Program-made: the position numbers and the translations under genes | Shown: positions 53,299 to 62,302 of the stretch, piece by piece | How the letters are laid out: each line of letters begins with the position of its first letter | How positions within the stretch are numbered: the first letter of the stretch is position 1 | Notes under the pieces: model-generated | The model's database searches: none | Seen by the model: only the letters and a program-made list of their open reading frames with translations | What the model was told of the DNA's origin: nothing | Assembly (NCBI GenBank): GCA_963768775.1 | Contig: CAVYIY010000006.1 | Coordinates: forward strand, 62,001-126,000 | Length of the DNA stretch: 64,000 nucleotides | Origin: FEN-33 sp963768775 | Lineage (GTDB): Archaea > Thermoplasmatota > Thermoplasmata > Methanomassiliicoccales > UBA472 | Direction: 5' to 3'

Positions 53299-53532
53299 TC
53301 ACTGGGCCAGGGTGCCAACCACGGGGAATCTCTCCAGAACGTCCTCCTCATGTGGAGCGTCGGAAATGTCCTTGGTCATGTCCTCGCCCGCTATGTGCAA
53401 TCCCTGATGCTCACCGCTGTCCCAGAGCGAGCTCTTGCTGACGTCGTAGACCTTCCCCTTGTGGGCGATGTAGATGGGCTTTCCATCCTTCCCGTTGTAC
53501 TTGGCAAGCTCTTCCTTGGTGAACGTCTGCAT
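53299..53532 (-). CDS. Cytochrome b5-like heme-binding domain protein
   Basis: A 77-residue single-domain protein with the prokaryotic cytochrome b5-like pattern: FTKEELAKYNGKDGKPIYIA, KGKVYDVSKSSLWDSGEHQG, LHIAGEDMTKDISDAPHEED and a C-terminal PVVG. Candidate heme histidines are H42 or H46 and H61. There is no membrane helix or signal, so it would be a soluble heme or ligand-binding protein. It is divergent from the Lrp-type regulator, with 99 bases between the starts. Confidence 0.88.
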   Translation of the reverse strand: MQTFTKEELAKYNGKDGKPIYIAHKGKVYDVSKSSLWDSGEHQGLHIAGEDMTKDISDAPHEEDVLERFPVVGTLAQ

Positions 53533-53631
53533 GTCCGTGATTTAGACTTGCTGGACTATAAACTCTTTCCCAGCCTTTCGCGCCTTTGCCGTGGGATAAT
53601 TGATTTTAATCCATATGCATTATGTACTTTC

Positions 53632-54075
53632 ATGCTCGACGAAAAGGACCTCGCGATCCTCGACATCCTCAAGAAGGATTCCCGGCGAAGCACCAAGGCG
53701 ATCGCATCTGAGCTGGAGATGCCCAGGGCTACCGTTCACGAACGGATCAAGCGCATGGTGGAGAAGGGAATCATCCGGGGATTCACGGTCAAGCTCGATC
53801 ACACAAAGATGGGAATGCCGATCACTGCTTTCATTCTGATCTCCTTCCTTCCAGAACCGACGATATCGCAGAGGAACCTCGCGCAGGACATCGCAATGAT
53901 GGAGGGCGTCCAGGAGGTCCACCTCATCTCCGGGGAATACGACATATTGGTCAAGGTCAGAGGGGCCTCAATGGAAAGCATCGGCTCACTGGTGATCGAT
54001 CGGATCCGCATGCTTCGCGGCGTTGGGCGGACATTGACGTGCTCTTCCTTTGCGGCGGTCAAAGATGAGATGTGA
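53632..54075 (+). CDS. Lrp/AsnC-family transcriptional regulator
   Basis: A 147-residue regulator with an N-terminal winged helix (LDEKDLAILDILKKDSRRS, AIASELEMPRATVHERIKRM) and a C-terminal effector-binding RAM domain (GVQEVHLISGEYDILVKVRG). The ATG at 53632 is preceded by an AT-rich stretch with ccatatgcattatgta, a plausible promoter/operator overlap for self-control. Divergent from the cytochrome b5-like gene, which may be a target; that is inference. Effector unknown. Confidence 0.93.
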   Translation: MLDEKDLAILDILKKDSRRSTKAIASELEMPRATVHERIKRMVEKGIIRGFTVKLDHTKMGMPITAFILISFLPEPTISQRNLAQDIAMMEGVQEVHLISGEYDILVKVRGASMESIGSLVIDRIRMLRGVGRTLTCSSFAAVKDEM

Positions 54076-54469
54076 GGCATCTCGTTCGATGGTAACAACC
54101 AGCATTCGTATCATATGCCAGCTTGGATATCGCCTTATCTAGGCTGCATCTTCGAAGCCATTAGCCTCGCACAGCGTGAAGATATCTTCATTCATAGATT
54201 TCAAAATCATGCAGAAATACGACGATTATTATAATATAGAATAATTAGAATCTATTGGCAGAATATTGAACGTTTATCTACACTCTGTCGGACCTGCGTC
54301 AGACAACCTGGCTCGATTGCGAGAGCCTCATCGAAACGTTTAAGATGACAGCTCATGTTATTGCTTTTTGCTCGGAGAATTACTGACGCGAAGGCTATTT
54401 TGCCAGAGAGAAAATCGGGGCAAGGCAGATAGATTGGCTGGGGGAAATTCTTCGTAGTGGGGGAGAGCT
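54076..54469. other. Gene-free stretch of about 395 bases
   Basis: No gene is seen. Bases 54200-54260 are AT-rich (attattataatatagaataat) and may hold a promoter. A leftward frame at 54358-54927 overlaps the next gene and has no recognisable domain. Confidence 0.4.
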
Positions 54470-54820
54470 ATGGATTTGCAAAGACAAATAGCGCAGGCTT
54501 TGGAACCTGCAACAAAGGATTGGGCACAATCGGTAGGCTCAGCCGACCTGAGCGAGGCCCAGATCCTGATTACCAAGTCTTCCTCAAAGAACCAGACATC
54601 TGAATTGTTGGGTGATGTCATGTTCGGAGAGTCACCGAAGCGCAAAGTCCTCTGTCTATGCGGCGCGGTAGCCGACGTTGATTCCAGGATTGCCAGCACG
54701 AAGAAGCGGCTTGGCAAGAACATCGAATGCCGATCCTGTCGCAACGAGCGCATCGCGCAAGAGATGGAGGAATTGAGATCCCATTTTTCCAGCGAGAATG
54801 AAGAGGACTGCGACCAATAG
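54470..54820 (+). CDS. Small zinc-ribbon-like hypothetical protein, 116 aa
   Basis: I do not recognise a named family. The C-terminal half carries two CxxC-like pairs, VLCLCGAV and IECRSCRNERI, typical of a short zinc ribbon; the N-terminal 50 residues are polar and helical. A gggggag sequence lies 4 bases before the ATG, a good ribosome-binding site that favours this strand over the opposite open frame. Possibly a nucleic-acid-associated protein, but nothing firm can be said. Confidence 0.6.
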   Translation: MDLQRQIAQALEPATKDWAQSVGSADLSEAQILITKSSSKNQTSELLGDVMFGESPKRKVLCLCGAVADVDSRIASTKKRLGKNIECRSCRNERIAQEMEELRSHFSSENEEDCDQ

Positions 54821-54950
54821 CTCCCCCATTTGAGCCACCGATCCTTTCCAGCCCGTTTATCCGAATCGCCTAATTGATGTTTAATTCGAACTAGTTTTAT
54901 ATAGGAATGGCGAAATTCGAAACGCATTGATATCAGATCAAGGTGCGGAA

Positions 54951-55547
54951 ATGGATCTTCTCTTAATATCTGGATTCCTGGGTTCCGGCAAGACGACGAT
55001 GGTGCTTTCGACGATCGAGAGGATCATTCAGAGGAAGCACAAGAAGGTCGTGGTCATCGTCAACGATTTCGGTCAGATCGGCATCGATGGAAAGGTCATG
55101 GAGAAATTCGGCCTCGAGGTCAGGGAGATGCCCACTGGCTGCATATGCTGCACCCTCGGCTCAGACCTGCTGACCACCCTAAAGGACGTGGCTGAAGGCT
55201 TCAAACCCGACCTCGTGATCATCGAGCCGACGGGTGTCGCTGACCCAGAGGCCATTCATGAAACACTCAAGCTATACAACGGACCGCCCATAGGCAAGAT
55301 CAGAATCGTTATCATCGTGGATGCTGTGCGCTATCCGGTCATCGTCAAGGCGCTAGCCAGACCGCTGAAGAATCAGTTGAAGGCAGCGGATGTGATCGTC
55401 ATCAATAAACTCGATGAAGTGGACGAATCCGCGGTTAGGAGCATCGAGCAGAGCATAAGGGAGCTTGGCGTGGCGACCAAGATCATACCCGCCTCGGCGA
55501 CGCTCGGAACGAACCTAGACCAAGTGGTCGATGCGATGCTGGCCTGA
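54951..55547 (+). CDS. CobW/P47K-type GTPase, GTPase domain only
   Basis: A 198-residue G3E-family metal-chaperone-like GTPase. Walker A is GFLGSGKTT at residues 8-16, the metal-binding CxCC motif is GCICCTLG at 63-70, DLVIIEPTGVADPE follows, and the base-specificity motif is NKLD at 152-155. The usual C-terminal CobW_C domain is missing: the protein ends after the GTPase fold. Related proteins deliver zinc, cobalt or nickel; archaeal versions are often linked to methyltransferases. A tttatatagg TATA box near 54895 and aaggtgcgg before the ATG support the start. Confidence 0.9.
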   Translation: MDLLLISGFLGSGKTTMVLSTIERIIQRKHKKVVVIVNDFGQIGIDGKVMEKFGLEVREMPTGCICCTLGSDLLTTLKDVAEGFKPDLVIIEPTGVADPEAIHETLKLYNGPPIGKIRIVIIVDAVRYPVIVKALARPLKNQLKAADVIVINKLDEVDESAVRSIEQSIRELGVATKIIPASATLGTNLDQVVDAMLA

Positions 55548-55735
55548 CGACGGAGCGAATTCTTCCATTTCAGGCGCAATGCTTCTCGCTCGAATTGCAG
55601 AAGAGGCCAGCGGCGTTCGACGCAACACGCCTCTGCTGCGTTCCGTTTTCCTCGGCCGGAGGGCTACAATCTTGGCTTTCCGATTTAGGAATGAATCGAG
55701 AAGGTCCGAAAGAATGCGAATTGAATTGGAAGGGT

Positions 55736-58132
55736 TCAGGCCACTGCCGGCTTCTTGCCGGCGGCTTTCTGCTTCCTCTTGGCCGGTGATTTCTTGGCGG
55801 CTGGCTTCTTCGTTTTCGCCGATTTCTTCGGCTTCGGTTCTTCAGCTTTCGACCGCTTCTTCTCGGCTTTCTTGAGCTTCTTCTTTTTGGCCGGGCAATC
55901 CATGTTGACGCAGAACTTCCAAGGTCGGCCACGGTTGATGATGAGCATGATCGGCGCCTTGCATTCCGCGCAGACCTCGCCTGTCGTCCTCAGCGCGCCC
56001 AATTGCGGTAGGGGGTAGGTCCTGGTGCATTTGGGATAGCCGATGCAGCCGAGGAAGCGCTTCCCCGCCCGGGAATAGAGCAGCCTGAGGTTCTGACCGC
56101 ATTCAGGGCAGACTCCCATGATAGTGTTCGCTCTGTTGATTTCACAGCTGGGGTTGAGGCATTGCTTGTGCGGGGGATTGCCCCTGCGGATCACCCTCAC
56201 CGTCGGCGTCTTGCACGCCTCGCACGTCTCGCCGGTCGCTTCCACCTTCGCCCCTCCGGGCTTCGGATAGGCATTGGTGCACTTAGGATAGTTGGTGCAG
56301 GAGATGAACTCCCCCCGCTTCGACCGGCGGACATGAAGCTCTCCCCCGCAGACTGGGCATATGCCCATGAATACCTGCTCCTTGAGTGCGTCACGTATGT
56401 CCTTGCCGATCTCCGCCTTGTTCTGCTCCATGACATCTACGATGTCCGAGAGCATATCCTGGGATTCGGTCACAACCTCGGCCAGAGTGGTATCGCCATT
56501 CGCAATGTCCTCCATATCCTTCTCGAGGTGGGCCGTCATTTTGCTCTCGGTGATGGTCTTCGCGTGCATCTCCAATGAATTCGTGACTGCGATGCCGCTT
56601 TGCGTGGGAACGAGGTCATTCCCTCCCACATATTTACGGTCCAGGAGCTTCTGGATGATCTCATGCCGCGTGGATTTCGTGCCCAGACCGAGCTTCTCCA
56701 TCTCCTGGATCAGAGTGCCTTGCGAATAGCGGCGCGGCGGCTCCGTCTCTCGTCGCTCGGAATGAACCGCCAGTACCTGGATCGATTCCTGTTCTCTCAA
56801 TTCTGGAAGATCGAATTCGGTGACTCGGTAATAGGGGTAATATTTGCGCCAGCCAGGAGAGAGGATGCGATATCCTTTGCTGTCGAATGGTTCTTCCATG
56901 ATGGCAATGGTGGCGCGGCGGTGCTCCGTCTTGCAAGAGGGGGCAACGGTGGCGAGGAAGCGCCTTACTATCAGCTCGTATAAGCGCCATTTCTCTCCCT
57001 TAAGCTTGTCCTTGCTCGCAGCCTCGGTCGGATAGATTGGCGGGTGATCGGTAGTCTCGACGCGGCCTCTCGACGGGCGGATGCTCTCCTGCTCCAGCAG
57101 CTCGGAGGCCTCAGCCTTGAATTCGGTCTGCTTCAATTTCTCCAGTATGTTCTTCAGGCTGAGGGAGCGGGGATAGACGGTGTTGTCAGTCCTCGGGTAA
57201 GAGATGTAGCCAGCAGTGTAAAGGTCCTCGGCGATCTTCATGGCCAAGCTTGCGGTGAGCCCGATCTTCACCGCTTCCGCCAGCATCATGGTGGTATTGA
57301 ACGGGGGTGGGGGATATTCGTCCTTGTTCTCCTTGACGTAAGAGAGGACCTTGCCTTCTTTGGCGCCTTCGCAGTGCCGCAATATCTCTTTGGCGCCCTC
57401 CTCCTCCCAGAAGGGGTTATTCTGGTGAACCCCATCGAACTTCAGTTCCTTCTCGAACTTGGCGTTGACGTTCCAATAGGGCTTGGGTACGAAGGAGCGG
57501 ATCTCTCTGTCCCGATCAACGATCAAGCTCAGTGTGGGGCTCTGCACCCTCCCGACCGAAAGGAAATTCGAGCCCACCTGGCCGGATGCGAGCGAAATGA
57601 AGCGGGTCAGCGTCGCCCCCCAAGCCAGATCGATGATCTGCCGGCAAGCCGCTGCCTCTGCGAGCTTCTCGTCCGGCTTCGTCAGGTTGGAGAAGGCTTG
57701 ATCGATCTCCTGCCGGGTGAAGGCGCTGAAACGCGCTCTCGTCACCTTGGACATGTCGACGCCCAAGAGCTCCACTGTCTCCAGGCCGATGAGCTCGCCT
57801 TCTCGGTCGTAGTCAGTTGCGATGATGATCTCGTCCGCGCCTTTACCCAATTCCTTCAGGACGCTGATGATGTTGTGCGCGGTGACCCGCTTCTCCGGTT
57901 CGGCCCGGACCAGCTCCTGAGGCGGGGTCTTCTCCCAGCTGTTCATATGATGGGGATAATCCAATTCGATGACGTGGCCTCGCAGACCAACCACTGACCA
58001 GTCGTCGCCGTTCGCCTCGAACTGGAAGACCGATACACCGTTCACCCGTGTGGATTTCTTATCTCCGCGCGAGAGGATGACCGCGATCCGCGCCGCGGCG
58101 TCGGCCTTCTCAGAGATTACCAGCCTCATCAT
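55736..58132 (-). CDS. topA: DNA topoisomerase I (type IA)
   Basis: Relaxes negatively supercoiled DNA. About 798 residues. TOPRIM domain: MRLVISEKADAAARI, then IIIATDYDREGELIG; active-site tyrosine in TAGYISYPRTDNTVYP near residue 320; GLGTKSTRHEII in the later core. The C-terminal region has a series of zinc ribbons (CPVCGGEL with CTNYPKC; CEACKTPT with CLNPSC; CPECGQNL with CIGYPKC; CAECKAPI with CVNMDC). It ends in about 55 residues of Lys/Ala/Pro repeats, a histone-H1-like DNA-binding tail. ATGs at 58132 and 58129 are adjacent; the frame is open to 58156. Confidence 0.96.
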   Translation of the reverse strand: MMRLVISEKADAAARIAVILSRGDKKSTRVNGVSVFQFEANGDDWSVVGLRGHVIELDYPHHMNSWEKTPPQELVRAEPEKRVTAHNIISVLKELGKGADEIIIATDYDREGELIGLETVELLGVDMSKVTRARFSAFTRQEIDQAFSNLTKPDEKLAEAAACRQIIDLAWGATLTRFISLASGQVGSNFLSVGRVQSPTLSLIVDRDREIRSFVPKPYWNVNAKFEKELKFDGVHQNNPFWEEEGAKEILRHCEGAKEGKVLSYVKENKDEYPPPPFNTTMMLAEAVKIGLTASLAMKIAEDLYTAGYISYPRTDNTVYPRSLSLKNILEKLKQTEFKAEASELLEQESIRPSRGRVETTDHPPIYPTEAASKDKLKGEKWRLYELIVRRFLATVAPSCKTEHRRATIAIMEEPFDSKGYRILSPGWRKYYPYYRVTEFDLPELREQESIQVLAVHSERRETEPPRRYSQGTLIQEMEKLGLGTKSTRHEIIQKLLDRKYVGGNDLVPTQSGIAVTNSLEMHAKTITESKMTAHLEKDMEDIANGDTTLAEVVTESQDMLSDIVDVMEQNKAEIGKDIRDALKEQVFMGICPVCGGELHVRRSKRGEFISCTNYPKCTNAYPKPGGAKVEATGETCEACKTPTVRVIRRGNPPHKQCLNPSCEINRANTIMGVCPECGQNLRLLYSRAGKRFLGCIGYPKCTRTYPLPQLGALRTTGEVCAECKAPIMLIINRGRPWKFCVNMDCPAKKKKLKKAEKKRSKAEEPKPKKSAKTKKPAAKKSPAKRKQKAAGKKPAVA

Positions 58133-58213
58133 CGGGGTTCGAGCAAGGTGGACCAATTATAAAAAGATGGGTACGACCCTGCAAGCCTGACGCCATGGTC
58201 CTCTTTTGATCTC

Positions 58214-58654
58214 TCATGAATGCTCATGCTTCTTGCCATGCTCGCTCAGCTCACCGGCGATCATCACCGGTTCGCTGTGCAGCAGCCCCTTGACACTGGT
58301 GAGCTCTTCGCTAAGTTTCCTTGCCTTTCCCACTGTTCCGTGGATGACCAAGACCTCCAAGCATTTCTCCAGGTCGAGATGGATATGGATGGAGGAAGAG
58401 ATGATGTCGTGGTTATGATGCTGGATATCCATCAATTTCTCCTTGATGCTGCCGAGATTGTGGTCATAGACCAGTGTTATCGTCCCCACCGCGTGCGAAT
58501 CGACCGCCTTCAGCGATTCCTCCACCATCGCCTTCTTGATAAGATCGCGGATCGCTTCCGAACGCGTGGTGTAGCCTCTGAAATCCAGATACTTGTCGAA
58601 TGCCTCCAGGAGTTCTGGTTCAAGCGAGACTCCGATCCTCGTTACCTTGTCCAT
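58214..58654 (-). CDS. nikR: Nickel-responsive regulator NikR
   Basis: A 146-residue ribbon-helix-helix repressor: DNA-binding MDKVTRIGVSLEPELLEAFD plus TRSEAIRDLIKKAM, and a C-terminal ACT-like domain. Nickel ligands correspond to H79, H90, H92 and C98 (QHHNHDIISSSIHIHLDLEKC). A short His-rich tail (HGKKHEHS) may bind further metal. It probably controls nickel uptake; no nickel transporter is in the window. Leftward and near topA, but 82 bases upstream of it. Confidence 0.94.
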   Translation of the reverse strand: MDKVTRIGVSLEPELLEAFDKYLDFRGYTTRSEAIRDLIKKAMVEESLKAVDSHAVGTITLVYDHNLGSIKEKLMDIQHHNHDIISSSIHIHLDLEKCLEVLVIHGTVGKARKLSEELTSVKGLLHSEPVMIAGELSEHGKKHEHS

Positions 58655-58694
58655 CGTTCAAAATGAATGGGTTCAGGGCCTAAATTCTTTTGTG

Positions 58695-60099
58695 TCAACC
58701 TTTATCGATTCCCTTTTTCTCCGTCAGGTATCTCCCGCGCTCCCAGAGGGAGGCAAGGGCGTGCACCGAGCGACTGATTGAGCCGTAGGCGGGTATGCCC
58801 CGTTCGTTTAGGCGCTGCAGGACTGGGCGGGAGAACCCTCCACCGGTGCAACAGATGACGGTGGGCTTAGTGCCTTTCTTTGCCCATTTCTCTGCGACAT
58901 CCACCATTCCGATGCTCATGCCTGGCGGTTGGAATAGCAGGATGAGGAGGATGGCGTCGACATTTTCCTCCTTGTTCAGCACCTCCAGCACATCATCGTA
59001 CATCTTGTCCGTCACATCTCCGGTGAGATCGACGGGGTTGTTGACTGAGGCGAAGTAGGGGCTAAGCTTCCTTAGGCTCTGCTTCGTCGCCTCGGTCAAT
59101 GGCGCCATCCTTAACCCATAACCGTGTGTTTCCGAGGTAACGTAATCGGTCGCCACCACCCCATAGCCTCCACCGCTCCCGATGATCGCGATGCGATCCC
59201 CGTTCAAATGATCAAGACAAGATAGGGCTTGGCTGATGTCCAGCAGCTCCTGGTCATCCTCGACCCTGATGATGCCCTCTTGACGGAAAACCCCTTGGAC
59301 CATCAAATCCGTTCCTGACGCCAAAGCTCCGGTATGCGATGATGCAGCCTTCTGAGCAGAGGGCGTATTGCCGACCTTGGCCGCGACAATCGGTTTCAAC
59401 CGAGAAATCTTCTTTGCGGATTCCGCGAAGGCCCTCCCGGACGAGAAAGACTCCAGATAGAGCGATACGCACTTCGTTTCCGGATCTCTGCCGAAATAGT
59501 CCAGGAAATCATTCTCGTTCAGATCGGCCTTGTTCCCGATTCCGACGCAGGCTCCCATGCCAACGTGCGCGTCCTCCGCTAATTCATAAAGCCCGACCAT
59601 AACTGAACCGCTCTGAGAGATGAGGGCGATCGAGCCTTGCTTCGGCCTCGGGCTCCGTTCCTTGGGGAGGAAAAGGGTGTCAAGTCCCGCCTTAGGAATC
59701 AACACGCCCATGGTGTTCGGTCCGAGCAGACGAGTGGTCGCTTCCCCGGATTGCCTTTAACATCTGGTCCTGAATGCTCCATCCTTCCGTTCCGATCTCC
59801 GCGAACCCTCCGGCGACGACGATGATGAATGGGATCTCCAATTTCGCGCTTTCCGCCGTTATCGGAAGCGAAGTGGTCGCTGATACCGCTAGAATAGCGA
59901 CGTCCGGGATTTCCGGAAGGGAGCTTAGGTTCGGATAGCATTTCAGGCCAAGGATCTCCTCTTCTTTTGGATTGACTGGATACAGCTTGAATTTCCCCTC
60001 CATCAAGTTCCTCAATATTACATTGCCCACTTTCTCGGGTTTAGCGGAGGCTCCGACCACCGCCAGGCTGGAGGGGTTCAACAATCTTTCTAGGTCCAT
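58695..60099 (-). CDS. ADP-forming acyl-CoA synthetase, alpha-type subunit (one frameshift)
   Basis: Two overlapping frames give one protein of about 467 residues. The first has the CoA-binding domain (LLNPSSLAVVGASAKPEKVG, YPVNPKEEEILGLKCYPNL, AILAVSATTSLPITAESA). The second has the ligase domains (SIALISQSGSVMVGLYELAE, the phosphohistidine region KVGNTPSAQKAASSHTGALA, and SGGGYGVVATDYV). Enzymes of this type make ATP from acetyl-CoA or other acyl-CoAs in archaea. The frame changes near 59748; removing one base from a run of four C (plus strand) gives AIREATTRLLGPNTMGV, the expected junction. The ATP-grasp beta subunit is not adjacent. Confidence 0.85.
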
Positions 60100-60145
60100 A
60101 CCTGATTTCTATTGGGTTGAGGCATTATAACTCTTTCATTGGCCC

Positions 60146-60985
60146 GTGCTAGTAATGCCTATAGCGAAATCTGTTAAGCCAAGAAACCGGTTGCAGTCCG
60201 TGCAATATGCAGATCCGCTCCTGCAAGCGATCCGGAAGGCAACCAAGGAATACGTCGCCGGAAGGGCGGTAGGGGTCCTCTTCTCAGGTGGGCTGGACAG
60301 CACCATCATCGCAAGAGTGGCTTCCGATTATGGTGAGGTCACACTATATACCATCGGAGTCGAAGGTGTCCATGATCTGATCATCGGCCAGGAGACGGCC
60401 AAGGAACTGGCGCTGAAATGGAATCCGATCGTTCTCGATGAAAAGGCGATAATCGCGAATCTTGTTCCTTTGTCCAAGCTGTTGGGAGATACGGCACCCC
60501 TACCATTGAGCTACGAGATGCCGCTGTTCGTTGTGGCTTCGAAGTCGGCGGAAGCGGTGCTCCTGAGTGGCCAGGGGGCGGACGAGCTCTTTGGAGGCTA
60601 TTCGCGCTATCAGCAGATGGACGATATCCAACTGGCACGGGAAATGAAGCAGGATCTAGACCATCTTCTTTTGCAGGGGATGGAGGATGAGCAGGCGATT
60701 GCCTCGCATTTCAATAAGCGCATTCTTCATCCGTATCTCCACCCGGCCGTCATCGATGCCGCTTCCCTCTTGCCAACTCGCCAGTGCATCGATGGGCAAT
60801 CCCGCAAGGTCGTCCTCAGGGACGTGGCAAGGCTGCTTGGTCTGGAACAGGTGGCGGACAGGCCGAAGAAGGCCGCTCAATACGGTTCTGGCGTGATGAA
60901 GGTGATGAAGGCCGAGGCAAAGCGCCTTGGAGTGGGGCTGCGAGAACTCGCCCCAAAGCTGGAAGAGAATCAGAAAAGGGCTTAA
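60146..60985 (+). CDS. Asparagine-synthase-like ATP-pyrophosphatase (no glutaminase domain)
   Basis: A 279-residue protein matching only the C-terminal synthetase domain of asparagine synthase B. PP-loop: GVLFSGGLDSTIIARVAS; ADP/aspartate region: LLSGQGADELFGGYSRY; late segment: VVLRDVARLLGLEQVADRPK. The N-terminal glutamine amidotransferase half is missing and no separate one is adjacent, so it would use ammonia or do another amide-forming reaction. An internal ATG four codons on is an alternative start. Followed after 24 bases by folC. Confidence 0.88.
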   Translation: MLVMPIAKSVKPRNRLQSVQYADPLLQAIRKATKEYVAGRAVGVLFSGGLDSTIIARVASDYGEVTLYTIGVEGVHDLIIGQETAKELALKWNPIVLDEKAIIANLVPLSKLLGDTAPLPLSYEMPLFVVASKSAEAVLLSGQGADELFGGYSRYQQMDDIQLAREMKQDLDHLLLQGMEDEQAIASHFNKRILHPYLHPAVIDAASLLPTRQCIDGQSRKVVLRDVARLLGLEQVADRPKKAAQYGSGVMKVMKAEAKRLGVGLRELAPKLEENQKRA

Positions 60986-61009
60986 CCTAGTCCGAATATC
61001 CGTTACTGG

Positions 61010-62302
61010 ATGAAGTACTCTGAGGCGCTCGATTGGCTGTTCGGTCTGGAGCACATGGGCGTGAAGCTCGGTCTAGACAACGTCAGGGAGTTGCTTGGAA
61101 GGATGGGCGACCCCCAGGAGGAGTTCAGGAGCGTCCACGTGGCCGGCACCAATGGAAAGGGCTCGGTCTGCGCGATGCTGGCCTCGATCTTGAGGGAACA
61201 AGGCTATCGAACTGGCCTTTACACTTCTCCCCACATAATCGATTTTAAAGAGCGCATCCTGTGCGGTCGAGAAATGATCAGCGAGGGAGAACTCGCTAGA
61301 TTGGCGATGGAGGTAAAGGGCCAGTGGGATGAGATGGCAAGGACCACTGGTCAAATGCCAACCTTCTTCGAAGCGACGACAGCCATAGCCTTTCTCCATT
61401 TCGCCGACAAAAGCGTTGAAGAGGCTGTGATCGAAGTGGGCATGGGAGGCCGTCTCGATGCCACCAACGTGATCAAGCCAGACTGCTGCGTCATAACCGG
61501 AATCAGTTTGGAGCACACCCAGTACCTGGGCAATACGTTAGGCTCGATTGCCGAAGAGAAGGCCGGGATAATCAAGCCAGGAGTGCCGGTGGTGACGGCT
61601 GCCGAGCAGGTCGAGGTCCTCGATGTGATCAGAAAGGTTGCATCGTCCAAAGGAGCCCGCGTTTGCATTGTGGGCAAGGATATTGAATACCATCTCATTT
61701 CATCGACCTTGGAGGGGACGGTCGTCGAGATCGGAGACTTGCCTGCCCCAGTGAAATTGCCATTGCTCGGAGGCTACCAGGCGGTGAACGCGGCTATGGC
61801 ATATGCAGCGGCCCTCGAACTGGACAAAAGGAATATTAGGGTCGAGGAGAGAGCGATGGTCGCAGGCCTGCAGAATGCGCATTGGGGCGGTCGTCTCGAG
61901 CTGCTGCAAACGGAGCCGAAGATAATCCTCGATGCCTCGCACACGCCAGATGGCGCGCGTAAGGTCGCTCTCGAGGTCGAGAGACTTTTCGGACGAAATC
62001 TGACCCTTGTCATCGGTGTGCTGAATGATAAGGACCTCGATGGCGTGGTGGGGCCATTTGCTGGGATCGCCGCAAGGGCCATCGCAACTGCACCAGCAAC
62101 AGAGCGTGCCTATGCCGCCAATGAGGTCGCTAGAGTGCTTGACCGGTACCTTAAGACTGTGGAAATCGAGCCAAATATACCACATGCGATCAATCGCGCA
62201 AGGGAAATATGTGGAGTCTCCGGTGCCATATTGATCACTGGGTCGATTTACACCATCGGAGAGGCGAAGGCCTGGTTGGATTCTCATGAAAGACCCGCGT
62301 AA
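61010..62302 (+). CDS. folC: Folylpolyglutamate synthase / dihydrofolate synthase family
   Basis: A Mur-ligase-fold enzyme of 430 residues that adds glutamate to a folate (or its dihydropteroate precursor). ATP P-loop: VHVAGTNGKGSVCAMLASIL; substrate segment YTSPHIIDFKERI; EVGMGGRLDATNVI; HTQYLGNTLGSIAEEKAGI with the catalytic lysine; C-terminal LDASHTPDGARKVALE. In archaea the family may act on folate or on tetrahydromethanopterin/F420-type tails, so substrate is uncertain. It overlaps the nth start by 17 bases. Confidence 0.92.
   Translation: MKYSEALDWLFGLEHMGVKLGLDNVRELLGRMGDPQEEFRSVHVAGTNGKGSVCAMLASILREQGYRTGLYTSPHIIDFKERILCGREMISEGELARLAMEVKGQWDEMARTTGQMPTFFEATTAIAFLHFADKSVEEAVIEVGMGGRLDATNVIKPDCCVITGISLEHTQYLGNTLGSIAEEKAGIIKPGVPVVTAAEQVEVLDVIRKVASSKGARVCIVGKDIEYHLISSTLEGTVVEIGDLPAPVKLPLLGGYQAVNAAMAYAAALELDKRNIRVEERAMVAGLQNAHWGGRLELLQTEPKIILDASHTPDGARKVALEVERLFGRNLTLVIGVLNDKDLDGVVGPFAGIAARAIATAPATERAYAANEVARVLDRYLKTVEIEPNIPHAINRAREICGVSGAILITGSIYTIGEAKAWLDSHERPA

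Noticed and set aside
54358..54927. 189-codon leftward frame
   Set aside because: Overlaps the zinc-ribbon-like gene, which has a strong ribosome-binding site and cysteine pairs; the leftward frame has neither.
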